NCBI GenBank assembly: GCA_009778135.1
Contig: WRKJ01000096.1
Span: 1 to 39,848, forward strand
Source: Defluviitaleaceae bacterium
GTDB taxonomy: Bacteria > Bacillota_I > Bacilli_A > MOL361 > Turicibacteraceae
DNA: 39,848 nucleotides
Direction: 5' to 3'
Shown here: in pieces, positions 24,297 to 33,300 of the stretch
How positions within the stretch are numbered: position 1 is the first letter of the stretch
Layout of the letters: every line of letters begins with the position of its first letter
Position numbers and translations under genes: made by a program
Notes under the pieces: generated by a model
Told to the model about the DNA's origin: nothing
The model's input: only the letters and a program-made list of their open reading frames with translations
Database searches by the model: none

Positions 24297-24954
24297 TTCC
24301 TCCACCTTTCCTTCGGTAACTAAACGCAAGTCCATCTCCTAAGGGTAAGAAAATGGTGTCATAATGAGGATGCCCTTCTAGCCACGCGGAATAAGTTTTG
24401 ATTTTTCGTGTTAAGTCGCGTAGGTTGCGACCAAGTGCTTGTTGATCTGTGAAGATGTGACCATGGAAAAGTAAGTTATCAGAAATCATCAGTCCATCAT
24501 GTGCTAGAAAGGGCTCGTACTTTTCGAAAAAGCGTTGATAAGCTGACTTAGCAGCATCAATGAAGATCACATCAAATACTTGGTCTTTTAAGAAAGCAAC
24601 ATCAACTGTCAACGCATCAGCGTGATAAATGTTGACTTGTTGCGCCGCACTGGATCTGGCAATGTATGAACATGCGCGTTGGTAGTTTTGGTCATCACGC
24701 TCAATCGTCACCACTTCTGCGCCTGTATGGCGGGCAACCATGGTCGACCAATAGCCGATTGCTGAACCAATTTCTAAAATTCGTTTTGGCTTTTTTAATT
24801 TCAAAAATTGTAAAATGGTCTCCAAACCACTGTCATCAATAATTGGTATTTGACACTGATCAGCAAAATGACGCATTTCTTGAGATAATTCATCATGCTC
24901 AAGCCGTCTAAATGCAGTCTCTAATAACTGATTATGTTCATAAAGTTGTTTCAT
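24280..24954 (-). CDS. trmR: tRNA 5-hydroxyuridine methyltransferase TrmR
   Basis: 224 residues of the class I O-methyltransferase type. SAM motif I is RILEIGSAIGYWSTMVARH, followed by VVTIERDDQNYQRA and the metal-binding FDVIFIDAAKSAYQRFFEKY, with DNLLFHG after it. TrmR (YrrM) turns 5-hydroxyuridine at tRNA position 34 into 5-methoxyuridine. Its overlap with trhP1, which helps make the substrate, fits that pathway. General catechol-type O-methyltransferases look similar, so context decides the name. Confidence 0.9.
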   Translation of the reverse strand: MKQLYEHNQLLETAFRRLEHDELSQEMRHFADQCQIPIIDDSGLETILQFLKLKKPKRILEIGSAIGYWSTMVARHTGAEVVTIERDDQNYQRACSYIARSSAAQQVNIYHADALTVDVAFLKDQVFDVIFIDAAKSAYQRFFEKYEPFLAHDGLMISDNLLFHGHIFTDQQALGRNLRDLTRKIKTYSAWLEGHPHYDTIFLPLGDGLAFSYRRKGGGNEETT

Positions 24955-24978
24955 TACCCAAACCTCTCTAGCAACTAG

Positions 24979-25003
24979 AAAACACCCGAAGAACGAGTGT
25001 TTT
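24979..25003. terminator. Hairpin terminator between mltG and trmR
   Basis: AAAACACCCG (24979-24988) pairs with CGAGTGTTTT (24994-25003) around a 5-base loop. On the minus strand it is followed by TTTT at the arm end, so it may partly end transcription after mltG. Confidence 0.5.
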
Positions 25004-25046
25004 TTTCACTTGAGTCGAAAGCATGCCATGATTTAAATCTTGCTTT

Positions 25047-26165
25047 TTATGGGCAGATCCCATTGTTGTTATAAGCAGGTGTTAAATAGCGATGTATGTT
25101 ATGCTCATGCTCAGCGAAAGTCACAGTAAATAACTTTTCTCCTTGCTCTCCGATACAACCAAACATGTTTGTGATGAAAAACACATACTCATGTTCAGAC
25201 GGCTCCACGACTGCAAGGATCGCTGGAATCGAAGGATTGTTCATCGGTCCGATTGGAATCCCCGGATGGTGATACGTATTAAATGGTGAATCAACAGTCA
25301 GATGTTCATAAAGGACATGTACGACACGTTCATCTAAAAGATATTGCGCACTCACATCAGATTGCCATGTCATCCCCGCCTCTAACCGATTCCAAAAGAC
25401 GCCAGCCACATCTGCCATTTGATCCGCTCTGCCTGTTTCTCCTTGAACAATCGCCGCAAAAGACAAAAGCTCATGAAAGGTTAATGCTTGATTCTCAACA
25501 TAACCTCGAATCTGATAATAGCCTAAGATGCGCTCTGTCATGTTCAAAATCGCACGTGTGATGGCGCTTAAATCTGTTTCTCCTTCAGGAATTTCATGTC
25601 TAATCGGTATAATATACCCTTCTAACGGAAATAGCAAGTCTGGATTCAAAATGTCATCTGTTAAAAACCAGTATTCGTCTATGAGTTTGACTAAGAAATC
25701 CTCATCTGCCCACAGTTCCAACAGTTCTTCATCATCAATACCCAACGTTTCTCCAAATAGTTCTGCGATTCGGGTGATCAACAAGCCTTCAGGGATAATC
25801 ACGTAAGTGACATTGGGTCTAGCCACATCTCCATCGCTAAACATATCAAACATGTCTGCAAGTGACAACCCTGCATGAACCTGGTATTCGCCGACTTGAA
25901 TACGTCCCCAACCTCGAAAGCGAACAATCAAACTGGCAATAATATCATGCCGAATTAAGTCTTCCTCGTAAAGAATATCAATGACATCTGCTGCTCTCAT
26001 CCCTGATACAATTTCTAACCTGATATAATCAGTTGGAGAAGCCGTTTCATCGCGTGGAACAAAGCTGTGCGTTTCAATGGTATGCATCACGAATAAATAA
26101 CCCCCGTAAGAAATCCCCGCAATCATCGCTAAAGTAATGACAAATCTAATAAAACTTTTTAGCAT
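25047..26165 (-). CDS. mltG: Endolytic transglycosylase MltG (YceG-like)
   Basis: 372 residues from the ATG at 26165, which has GAGGAG 9 bases upstream; the frame is open to 26207 without a better site. One N-terminal membrane helix (about 5-24) leaves the rest outside. A LysM-like domain (IRLEIVSGMRAADVIDILYEEDLI) is followed by the YceG catalytic domain with the active Glu in FAAIVQGETGRADQMADVAGVFWNRL and YHHPGIPIGPMNNPS-type substrate loop. The enzyme cuts nascent glycan strands near the membrane and sets strand length. Its place after DUF1292 matches Bacillus yrrL. Confidence 0.92.
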   Translation of the reverse strand: MLKSFIRFVITLAMIAGISYGGYLFVMHTIETHSFVPRDETASPTDYIRLEIVSGMRAADVIDILYEEDLIRHDIIASLIVRFRGWGRIQVGEYQVHAGLSLADMFDMFSDGDVARPNVTYVIIPEGLLITRIAELFGETLGIDDEELLELWADEDFLVKLIDEYWFLTDDILNPDLLFPLEGYIIPIRHEIPEGETDLSAITRAILNMTERILGYYQIRGYVENQALTFHELLSFAAIVQGETGRADQMADVAGVFWNRLEAGMTWQSDVSAQYLLDERVVHVLYEHLTVDSPFNTYHHPGIPIGPMNNPSIPAILAVVEPSEHEYVFFITNMFGCIGEQGEKLFTVTFAEHEHNIHRYLTPAYNNNGICP

Positions 26166-26333
26166 GGTAATAAACTCCTCAGTGGGGACTGTCGATTTAA
26201 AAAGCATTGGCTCAACTCATGGTGATCAATCACCACGTTTCCTTGGCACATTAAAAGCTCGTGAAGTCCCTGTTATATACAGTCTCTCCTTGCAAAAACG
26301 GACACCCATGCCCGTTTCATTGCAAGTTTACAG
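26166..26333 (-). promoter_or_regulatory. Structured leader between the DUF1292 gene and mltG
   Basis: The 168-base spacer can fold strongly. A hairpin at 26289-26326 joins CTTGCAA with TTGCAAG and has an inner AACGG/CCGTT stem. Another at 26218-26237 has a 7-bp stem around TTGA. The segment 26185-26192 just before the mltG site can pair with either 26265-26270 (GGGACT with AGTCCC) or 26279-26284 (GACTGT with ACAGTC), so two folds exclude each other. No U-tract follows, so it is not a plain terminator. It matches no riboswitch class I know. Confidence 0.4.
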
Positions 26334-26648
26334 TTACGAGACAGGCTCATCATCTGATTCTTGCTCTTCGATAAAAGCAGCGACCACTTCTTCGATCATT
26401 TCCCATTCGGCTTCATCTTCGATTGGTTCAAGCCCACCACCTTCACCATCTTCATCGGTCGTATAGGCAGAAACATGAAGTTCTGGATAACCCTCTTCAT
26501 CGACATACTCATCACCAATTGGCGTATAAACCACATAATTCTTTTTGTATTCAGGAGAATCAAACGTGAACAAAATTTCACACTCAATTTCCTGTCCTTC
26601 TTCATCAATCACTGTTAACATATTCATTTCTTGTCCGTCTTCTAACAT
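26334..26648 (-). CDS. DUF1292 family protein (YrzB-like)
   Basis: 104 residues if started at ATG 26648, where AGAGG has an 8-base spacing; ATG 26651 and GTG 26657 are also in frame. It is very acidic. The family pattern is seen in LTVIDEEGQEIECEILFTFDSPEYKKNYVVYTP, followed by an E-D-rich middle and LEPIEDEAEWEMIEEVVAAFIEE. The function is unknown, but the gene accompanies alaS-ireB-ruvX in most Firmicutes. It is 24 bp downstream of ruvX. Confidence 0.88.
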   Translation of the reverse strand: MLEDGQEMNMLTVIDEEGQEIECEILFTFDSPEYKKNYVVYTPIGDEYVDEEGYPELHVSAYTTDEDGEGGGLEPIEDEAEWEMIEEVVAAFIEEQESDDEPVS

Positions 26649-26672
26649 CATCCACACCTCTTTTTTTCAAAT

Positions 26673-27119
26673 TTAAAACGTCTTAACAAGGAACGACCGA
26701 TCATGCTGTTGGCGATCTAAATAGCTCTGTAAAATAAGTGTTGCTGCTAGCTGATCAAGGTGATCCTTTCTATTTTCTCGACGCACACCTCCGGCTATGA
26801 GCACACGATTTGCTTCCGTGGTCGTGAGTCGCTCATCCCAAAGCACAACGTTGCGTCCTGTCATAATTTCAACTTTTTTAGCAAAACGTTGGCTAATATG
26901 GGCACGTTCACCGATGGTATTATCCATGTTCTTTGGCATGCCAAGCACGATGGTAGAAATGTCTTCTTTTTTAAGAAAGTTGACAAGATACTCAAGTGCG
27001 TGCTTGTAGTGAGCTGTCTTGAAAGTAAAGGTTTCGATGCCATGAGCGACCATCCCAAGTGAATCACTCATGGCAATACCAAGGGTTTTATCTCCTAAAT
27101 CAAGTCCCAATGTTTTCAT
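26673..27119 (-). CDS. ruvX: Holliday junction resolvase-like protein RuvX/YqgF
   Basis: 148 residues of the RNase H-like fold. Catalytic acids are in GLDLGDKTLGIAMSD, a central GMPKNMDNTIGERA, and DERLTTTEANRVLIAGGVRR with the third acid in HLDQLAATLILQSYLD. Family members act on pre-16S rRNA processing in E. coli and are linked to DNA resolution; the main role in Firmicutes is not settled. The ATG overlaps the ireB stop (TAATG). Confidence 0.93.
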   Translation of the reverse strand: MKTLGLDLGDKTLGIAMSDSLGMVAHGIETFTFKTAHYKHALEYLVNFLKKEDISTIVLGMPKNMDNTIGERAHISQRFAKKVEIMTGRNVVLWDERLTTTEANRVLIAGGVRRENRKDHLDQLAATLILQSYLDRQQHDRSFLVKTF

Positions 27120-27382
27120 TATTTCACATGCTCAATAAAGCGCGTCATCAGCACCTCGATAATTTCATCACGCTCAATTTGTTGAATTTTTCCACGGGCA
27201 CCGTCATGACTTGAGATATAAGCAGGATCTCCTGAAATCAAATAGCCCACAACTTGATTAACGGGGTTATAACCTTTTGCTTCAAGTGATGTGAGTACTT
27301 CTAATAAGATTCGTTCCACATAAGCGCTTTGATCTAACTGATTTTTCAGCTGATCAAGCATCATCGTTCTGTTTTCTAGCAT
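27119..27382 (-). CDS. IreB family regulatory phosphoprotein
   Basis: 87 residues from the ATG at 27382, with AAGGTGG 9 bases upstream; a GTG three codons earlier is in frame. The DUF965 signature is plain: LTSLEAKGYNPVNQVVGYLI, SGDPAYISSHDGARGKI and IERDEIIEVLMTRFIE. In Enterococcus IreB is phosphorylated by the kinase IreK and affects cephalosporin tolerance; the kinase is not in this window. Gene order alaS-ireB-ruvX is typical of Firmicutes. Confidence 0.93.
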   Translation of the reverse strand: MLENRTMMLDQLKNQLDQSAYVERILLEVLTSLEAKGYNPVNQVVGYLISGDPAYISSHDGARGKIQQIERDEIIEVLMTRFIEHVK

Positions 27383-27434
27383 GCTGTACACCCACCTTCT
27401 TGTTCAAATAATTTATGATCAACACTATTTTACA

Positions 27435-30107
27435 CTATTTCTCTTCAAATTTAAAGTCCTTTACTTCGTTTTCTTCAATCATCGCAATAACTTTTGCAAA
27501 ACCAGCTTCAATCTTGCTCGCTTCAGATGCACCAGCAGTTGCCAAACCAGGGCGTCCACCACCGTTTCCACCGCATATCATGGCAACTTCTTTCACGATT
27601 TTACCTGCATTTAACCCGCGTTCGATATAATCAGCCGTGACACCACAGGCGAGGACGACTTTATCATCCACTGCACTGGCTAAGACGATGATCACCTCAC
27701 CTAACCGTTGCTTCAACTCGTCAATCATTGTTTTCAGCTCATTCATGGCCACACCATCAATGCGTGCTGTTAACACATGACAACCATTAATCACTTGGAT
27801 CTGATGCGCTAAGTCTGCCACTTTAGCGTTGGCCATTTGTGCTTTTAAAGACTCATTTTCACGACGAAGCTCAGATAAATCCGCAAGTAGCGTTTCAACC
27901 CGTGTCTCCAAGTTCCCAGGTTTCGTTTTCAAAACGGTCGCAATGTCGGTTAAACGGCCGAGCTGGTTATTGAGAAAATCCACTGCTGCTTGAGAGGTGA
28001 CAGCTTCAATCCGGCGGATACCTGCACCGATTCCTGATTCACTGATGATTTTGAATAAACCAATTGCTGATGTGTGCTTGACATGTGTCCCACCACAAAG
28101 TTCAATGCTAAAATGTTCCCGCTCATCGGGATCAAAAACATCCTTAATCGTGACAACACGTACATCATCTGCATCATATTTTTCACCAAATAATGCCATC
28201 GCACCGTCTGCTTTTGCTTCCGCCAAGGTCATGTGCTGAATCTGAACGGGGACTCCCCTAAATATGAAGCGATTTACGATTGCTTCAACCTGTTTAATTT
28301 CATCAGGCGTCATCGCTTTGCTGTGACTAAAATCGAAACGCAAATAGTCCGAATTAACAAGGGAGCCTGCTTGGTTGGCATGCGTTCCTAAGACATCTTT
28401 TAGCGCTTGATGTAACAAGTGCGTCGCCGTATGGTTACGTTCGATATAGCGTCTCCTCAGGGCGTCAATACAACATAATAAGTCTTGATCGCATGTTAAG
28501 GTAGCAGATGTATGGACGGTATGTAAAAATTGACCATGAGGTGCTTTAGTGACATCCTTCACTTCAATGTGCTCATCTTTTGACGTTTCCATCTTGCCAA
28601 TATCAGCGACTTGACCGCCACTTGTGGCATAAAAAGGGGTTTGATCAAGGACCAGTTGCCCTTCACCTTGAAGTGTATCAACCACCTGACCCTCTTTTAA
28701 CAGTAACATGATCCGACCTCTAAGGACTGATTGATCCATGAAAGCGGATTGTTCTTTAAAGTTAAGCAATGCTTCATTTTGCACAGCCATGCCTTCCATT
28801 TCTCCCCGGGCATGTCTTGCACGTTCTTTTTGTTTTTCCATGCAAGCTTCAAATCCATCGCGATCAACAGTTAAGCCACGTTCTTCAGCAAGTTCCACTG
28901 TCAATTCAAATGGAAAGCCATAGGTGTCGTATAACATAAAAGCATCTGTCCCACTGATTTGCTCAGCACTTGCCCCAACCATCGTGTTGAACTTTTTCTC
29001 ACCTTCTGCAAGTGTTTTTAAAAAACGATCTTCTTCGTCTTTAATGATCCCTTGAATAAAGGTCACTTTCTCCAAAACGGTTGGATAATAGTCTTTCATG
29101 ATGTTGGCAACGACTGGCACCAATTCATATAAGAAAGCACCTGTTGTGCCTAAGCCTTTCCCATGACGAACAGCACGACGTAGGAGGCGTCGAAGGACAT
29201 AGCCACGACCTTCATTTGATAAAAGCGCACCATCAGCAACGGCAAACGTCACTGTCCGAACATGATCTGCAATGATTTTAAAGGATACTTTTGTCACGCC
29301 TTCATAAGCACTTCCTGATAAGTGGGCTATTTTTTCAATGATGGGCATAAACAAATCTGTTTCAAAATTGGTTTCAACATCTTGCATGACGCAAGCCATG
29401 CGTTCAAGGCCCATGCCCGTATCAATGTTTTGGTTCGGCAGTGGTTGATACGCATGACGCTCAAGATCAGGGTCTGAATTAAATTGCGAGAAGACCACGT
29501 TCCAAATTTCAATATAACGATCGTTTTCAATGTCCTCTACCAACAGGTTGATCCCCGTATTTTCTGGATCATATGAGCTGCCACGGTCGAAAAAGATTTC
29601 TGTACAAGGTCCACATGGACCAGCACCGATTTCCCAAAAATTCTCTTCTAATTTGATGATGTGTGACGGATCAACACCTAATTTCAACCATATTTGATAA
29701 GTCGCTTCATCTGTTGGATAAACTGTGACATATAAAAGGTTTTTGTCAAAGGCAAACCATTCTGGTGACGCGAGTAATTCCCAAGCAAAAGGGATGGCCT
29801 CTTCACGGAAATAATCACCAATTGAAAAATTACCGAGCATTTCAAAAAACGTATGATGACGTGCCGTATGTCCGACATTTTCGATGTCATTGGTCCGAAT
29901 CGACTTTTGAGCATTAACAATTCTAGGATTCTTTGGCACAACACGACCATCAAAATACTTCTTAATGGCTGCAACCCCACTATTAATCCATAGCAAAGTT
30001 GGATCTTCATGTGGAATCAACGATGCACCAGGCTCAATCATATGTCCTTTCGATTCAAAGAAGTCTAAAAACATTTTTCTAATTTCAGAACCTGTCATTT
30101 TTTTCAT
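27435..30107 (-). CDS. alaS: Alanine-tRNA ligase
   Basis: 890 residues from the ATG at 30107, close to the family norm; the frame extends to a TTG at 30137 but without usable spacing to AGGAAGG. The class II core is seen in SEIRKMFLDFFESKGH, NIENVGHTARHHTFFEMLGNFSIGDYF-type motif 2, and GRGYVLRRLLRRAVRHG. The editing domain has HTATHLLHQAL and CGGTHVKHTS with zinc-binding residues. The C-terminal DHHA1 domain ends with GGNGGGRPGLATAGAS. No T-box motif was found upstream, only two small hairpins. Confidence 0.96.
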   Translation of the reverse strand: MKKMTGSEIRKMFLDFFESKGHMIEPGASLIPHEDPTLLWINSGVAAIKKYFDGRVVPKNPRIVNAQKSIRTNDIENVGHTARHHTFFEMLGNFSIGDYFREEAIPFAWELLASPEWFAFDKNLLYVTVYPTDEATYQIWLKLGVDPSHIIKLEENFWEIGAGPCGPCTEIFFDRGSSYDPENTGINLLVEDIENDRYIEIWNVVFSQFNSDPDLERHAYQPLPNQNIDTGMGLERMACVMQDVETNFETDLFMPIIEKIAHLSGSAYEGVTKVSFKIIADHVRTVTFAVADGALLSNEGRGYVLRRLLRRAVRHGKGLGTTGAFLYELVPVVANIMKDYYPTVLEKVTFIQGIIKDEEDRFLKTLAEGEKKFNTMVGASAEQISGTDAFMLYDTYGFPFELTVELAEERGLTVDRDGFEACMEKQKERARHARGEMEGMAVQNEALLNFKEQSAFMDQSVLRGRIMLLLKEGQVVDTLQGEGQLVLDQTPFYATSGGQVADIGKMETSKDEHIEVKDVTKAPHGQFLHTVHTSATLTCDQDLLCCIDALRRRYIERNHTATHLLHQALKDVLGTHANQAGSLVNSDYLRFDFSHSKAMTPDEIKQVEAIVNRFIFRGVPVQIQHMTLAEAKADGAMALFGEKYDADDVRVVTIKDVFDPDEREHFSIELCGGTHVKHTSAIGLFKIISESGIGAGIRRIEAVTSQAAVDFLNNQLGRLTDIATVLKTKPGNLETRVETLLADLSELRRENESLKAQMANAKVADLAHQIQVINGCHVLTARIDGVAMNELKTMIDELKQRLGEVIIVLASAVDDKVVLACGVTADYIERGLNAGKIVKEVAMICGGNGGGRPGLATAGASEASKIEAGFAKVIAMIEENEVKDFKFEEK

Positions 30108-30140
30108 AACACTCACAACCTTAAATTCAAGTTTCAACCT

Positions 30141-30203
30141 TCCTAAGTTAGGACATCCAAAGGGTTATCAGAAACAACCCTAAGGCTATTTTCATCAAGT
30201 ATA
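30141..30203 (-). promoter_or_regulatory. Promoter and hairpins of the alaS leader
   Basis: An extended -10 (TGGTATACT; hexamer at 30198-30203) lies about 90 bp before the alaS start with only a weak -35. Downstream are a stem AGGGTT/AACCCT (30161-30166 with 30176-30181) and an inverted repeat TCCTAACTTAGGA (30141-30153). The second includes AGGA of a possible ribosome binding site. Confidence 0.45.
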
Positions 30204-30329
30204 CCACAAAAGAGTCTAACAAGAAAGTGTGAACACATCATTAACTGGTCGCAATGTCAATAAATGAGACCATATCAATCGAAGAAAATGTTTTCTTTAA
30301 TTCATCAAAGGTTGTACCCTATCAGATAA

Positions 30330-30361
30330 AAAATCGCACATTGCTACTCGTGTGCGATTTT
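30330..30361 (-). terminator. Terminator of the glycan island
   Basis: An 11-bp stem AAAATCGCACA / TGTGCGATTTT with a 10-base loop, followed by Ts on the minus strand. It begins at the stop codon of the giant glycosyltransferase and ends the island. Confidence 0.8.
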
Positions 30362-33300
30362 TATTTTTCTTCAAACAACCATTGATCAATTTGTGCACAT
30401 AAGGTGATCCAGTTAATGGTTGTTTTGGCATGTTCTTGAACGTTAGCGGCAGTGTTTGCTAGGCGTTGTTCATCCTGACAAATGTTCAATAAGCTTTCTT
30501 CCAAAGCAAGTTGATCTTCAACTGGAATGACCGTGCCGTATTCACCGTATTTAATGAGGCCAGCAGCGCCATTAAAGTCGGTGAAAATGGGGTAACAACC
30601 ACTGCCTAATGATTCTGCTAACACATTTGAACAAGCTTCCCATCTTGAGGTGTGGCAAAAAACTTTGGCAGCTTTGAATTGGGCGCGTACGTCTTCTTTA
30701 TTCAACCGTCCGGTTAAGCTGATCTTTTCTTTCAAAGCTGGCAATTTTTGAATCCGTTGTTGAACCAACTTTTCGAATTCAGGTTCGTATTGACCGACCA
30801 TGACTAATTTCCAATCTGGCAGCTGGTCATGAATGTTGACAAAGGCATTTAAAACCAAATCTGTGTTTTTAACAAAGTCACCTGGTCTTCCCACAGTCAA
30901 AATCACATTGCTTTTTGACGCATCAGGCACCGTTTCATGTTCCCAAAAGTTGTAATAACCATTCGGGATATACTGAACCTTCGTTTGCCAATAGCACTTA
31001 ATGAGATTTTGGAGTCGTTTGCATTCGACCGTTATTAAATCGCATTGATTCAAAAAATGTTTCGTCCACCACCATTGATGTTGTGCCAGCCGCATGAGCC
31101 AAATTTCGTTCATGTCTAATTTGCAATACACTTTTCCCAACGGGTTTTTTTGTCGATAATTTTCAATAATAGGTAGGTTATGCTCATACATCCCAAAGAC
31201 AAACAAAACGTCTGCTTCGCTCAAGTGTTGGTGCAACGCTTCTTTATCTGCCACGATGGTCACTTTCATGTTTTCGGTATACTTTGCATTAGCGGGATAG
31301 CGATCTTCACCGGCTTCAGCCACAATTTCTGCGTCATAACCATGGTGTTTTTCCATGACAAAAGGGATAATGCCGGCGTCAATGGTAAAGTAACCATCGG
31401 TTAATCCTGTTAAATATAACATGAACTTCTTTTTTCTTTCTTTTTTTGTGGGATCGACGGTTGGATCATCGGCTTTCATTTGCTCATAAAAAGCATTGAT
31501 TTTTTTAACATTTGCTGCTGATATCCGAGGTGTCATAAAATTTTTAACATCTGATAAGTAGGCTAACAGATGTGATTGATAGGCTTCATAGAGATTCAAC
31601 TTTTTGAATGTTGACACTAAAAATTGATAAGACGTCATGACATCATCTAAATAATAGGCTTTTAATTGTGTCGACGTACTGGTCGGATCTGGCAAGTGGT
31701 AATACAATTGTTCATCAACGACTGCGATTTTAGGGTTGTGAATGGCGAGTAAAATCGAAACGAGGTAATCTTCGTCATAAGAAATGGCAGGTAAGTCATC
31801 GTAATCCACATGGGAAAGAAAGTCGCGTCTGATTAGTTTTGACCACATGGGTGAGTGCGCGATGTTAAATTTGTGGGGATCAATGATGGCAGGGTATTCG
31901 ATGCGTCGACCTTGATAAACGCCAACAAATCCATAATAGACCAAGTCGGCATCCTCTGCAATGGCTTTGTGATAGAGTTTTTCAAAGGTTGTCGGGTCTA
32001 ACTGGTCATCATGGTCGAGTAAAATGACATAGTCTCCTGTGATTTCTTTTAAGCCACGACCTTTCGCACGCAGGATGCCTTGATTTTCTTGGTAGACAAA
32101 ACGCATGTTTGGGTGTTGGTCACAATAGGCTTCTAAAATGGTTTGGGTCTCATCTGTCGACCCATCAATGACGACGACTAATTCGAAGTCTTGCAGTGTT
32201 TGGTTGAAGACAGAGTCAATCATCCGTTTAATATGTGCTGCACCTTGATAAGTGGGGATGACGGCACTGATTTTAGGCGGTGATAGCGATGGTTGAGGCA
32301 CTTCTGCCACGTGTTCTTTTTGAAGGTATTCTGTTAAAAAGATGTTTCGATACCTTTCATAGACGTTTCGCCAATGCAGTTTTACGCCACAGTCGTGAAA
32401 CACCCACGGTTCTTTTTGTTGAGGGACTGCGACGAAGTAGCCAGCACGGATCAATTCCATGCAGTGTGAAACATCATAAAAATGAAAGTCATCAAACAAA
32501 TCTTCACGCCAGTTGACATCATGCTGTGTCATTAAAATTAACCCATCTAACGCTTCAACTGATTCAAAGTCAGCTTCAACCGTTTGAAATTGAAGTAATT
32601 TCATGACACCTGAATGACTGTCCATCACTTGTCCATAGCAGTCGTCGGCTTCCCACCAAATGCCCTGGTCAGGCATTTTTTTTGCGCCACAAACGCCCAA
32701 CATCCCCATTTTTTCATGTTGCTTAAAAAGCGCTAGGCTGTCGAAAATGAAACGTTTATTGACGATGAAGACATCTTGGTGAAGGTAAACTTTATATTTG
32801 GCATCTGTTTGTTTCATGGCACGATTATAGCCTTCTGCCATGCTTTTGGCATCTTTGATGGCTATTTTTTCAATGTTAACGCCTTTTGGCACATCAAGCT
32901 GATGGAGGTGGTTTAAAGCTTTCTCATAATGTGCGTCGTTGTTGACACAGGTAATGAAGCAAACTTTGTTGGCATCTTGAAAGTGAGGGTCTTTTTGGAA
33001 GCGGACTGTATGGAGTGACGTCCGGTATAAATGGGCCGTTTCTTTTTTGATGAGGGCACAGAGTTGTTCAATAAAGGCATCTTCTGCTTCATTTGTCGGT
33101 TCATACCAGTGAAAGATGAGTGGGTTGATGTAGCCACAGTCGTTAAAAAGTATTTTGATGTCATTGATGGTTAAGAAGGTTCGGTTTTCTGGATTGACTG
33201 CCATTTTTTGATGTTGCCAATGTCCAGTTAGTAAGTTTTTAAGCACGCTATGATGCATGATGTTTTGAATGTTGAGGATCACATGTCCAGTTGGCTTCAA

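Noticed and set aside
26166-26333. Known riboswitch (glycine-type GGAGAG start) before mltG
   Set aside because: The conserved cores of glycine, tetrahydrofolate and related classes do not follow the GGAGAG, so I left it as an unclassified structured leader.
30138-30360. T-box leader for alaS
   Set aside because: No T-box sequence or antiterminator pair is visible; only two small hairpins and an extended -10 are present.
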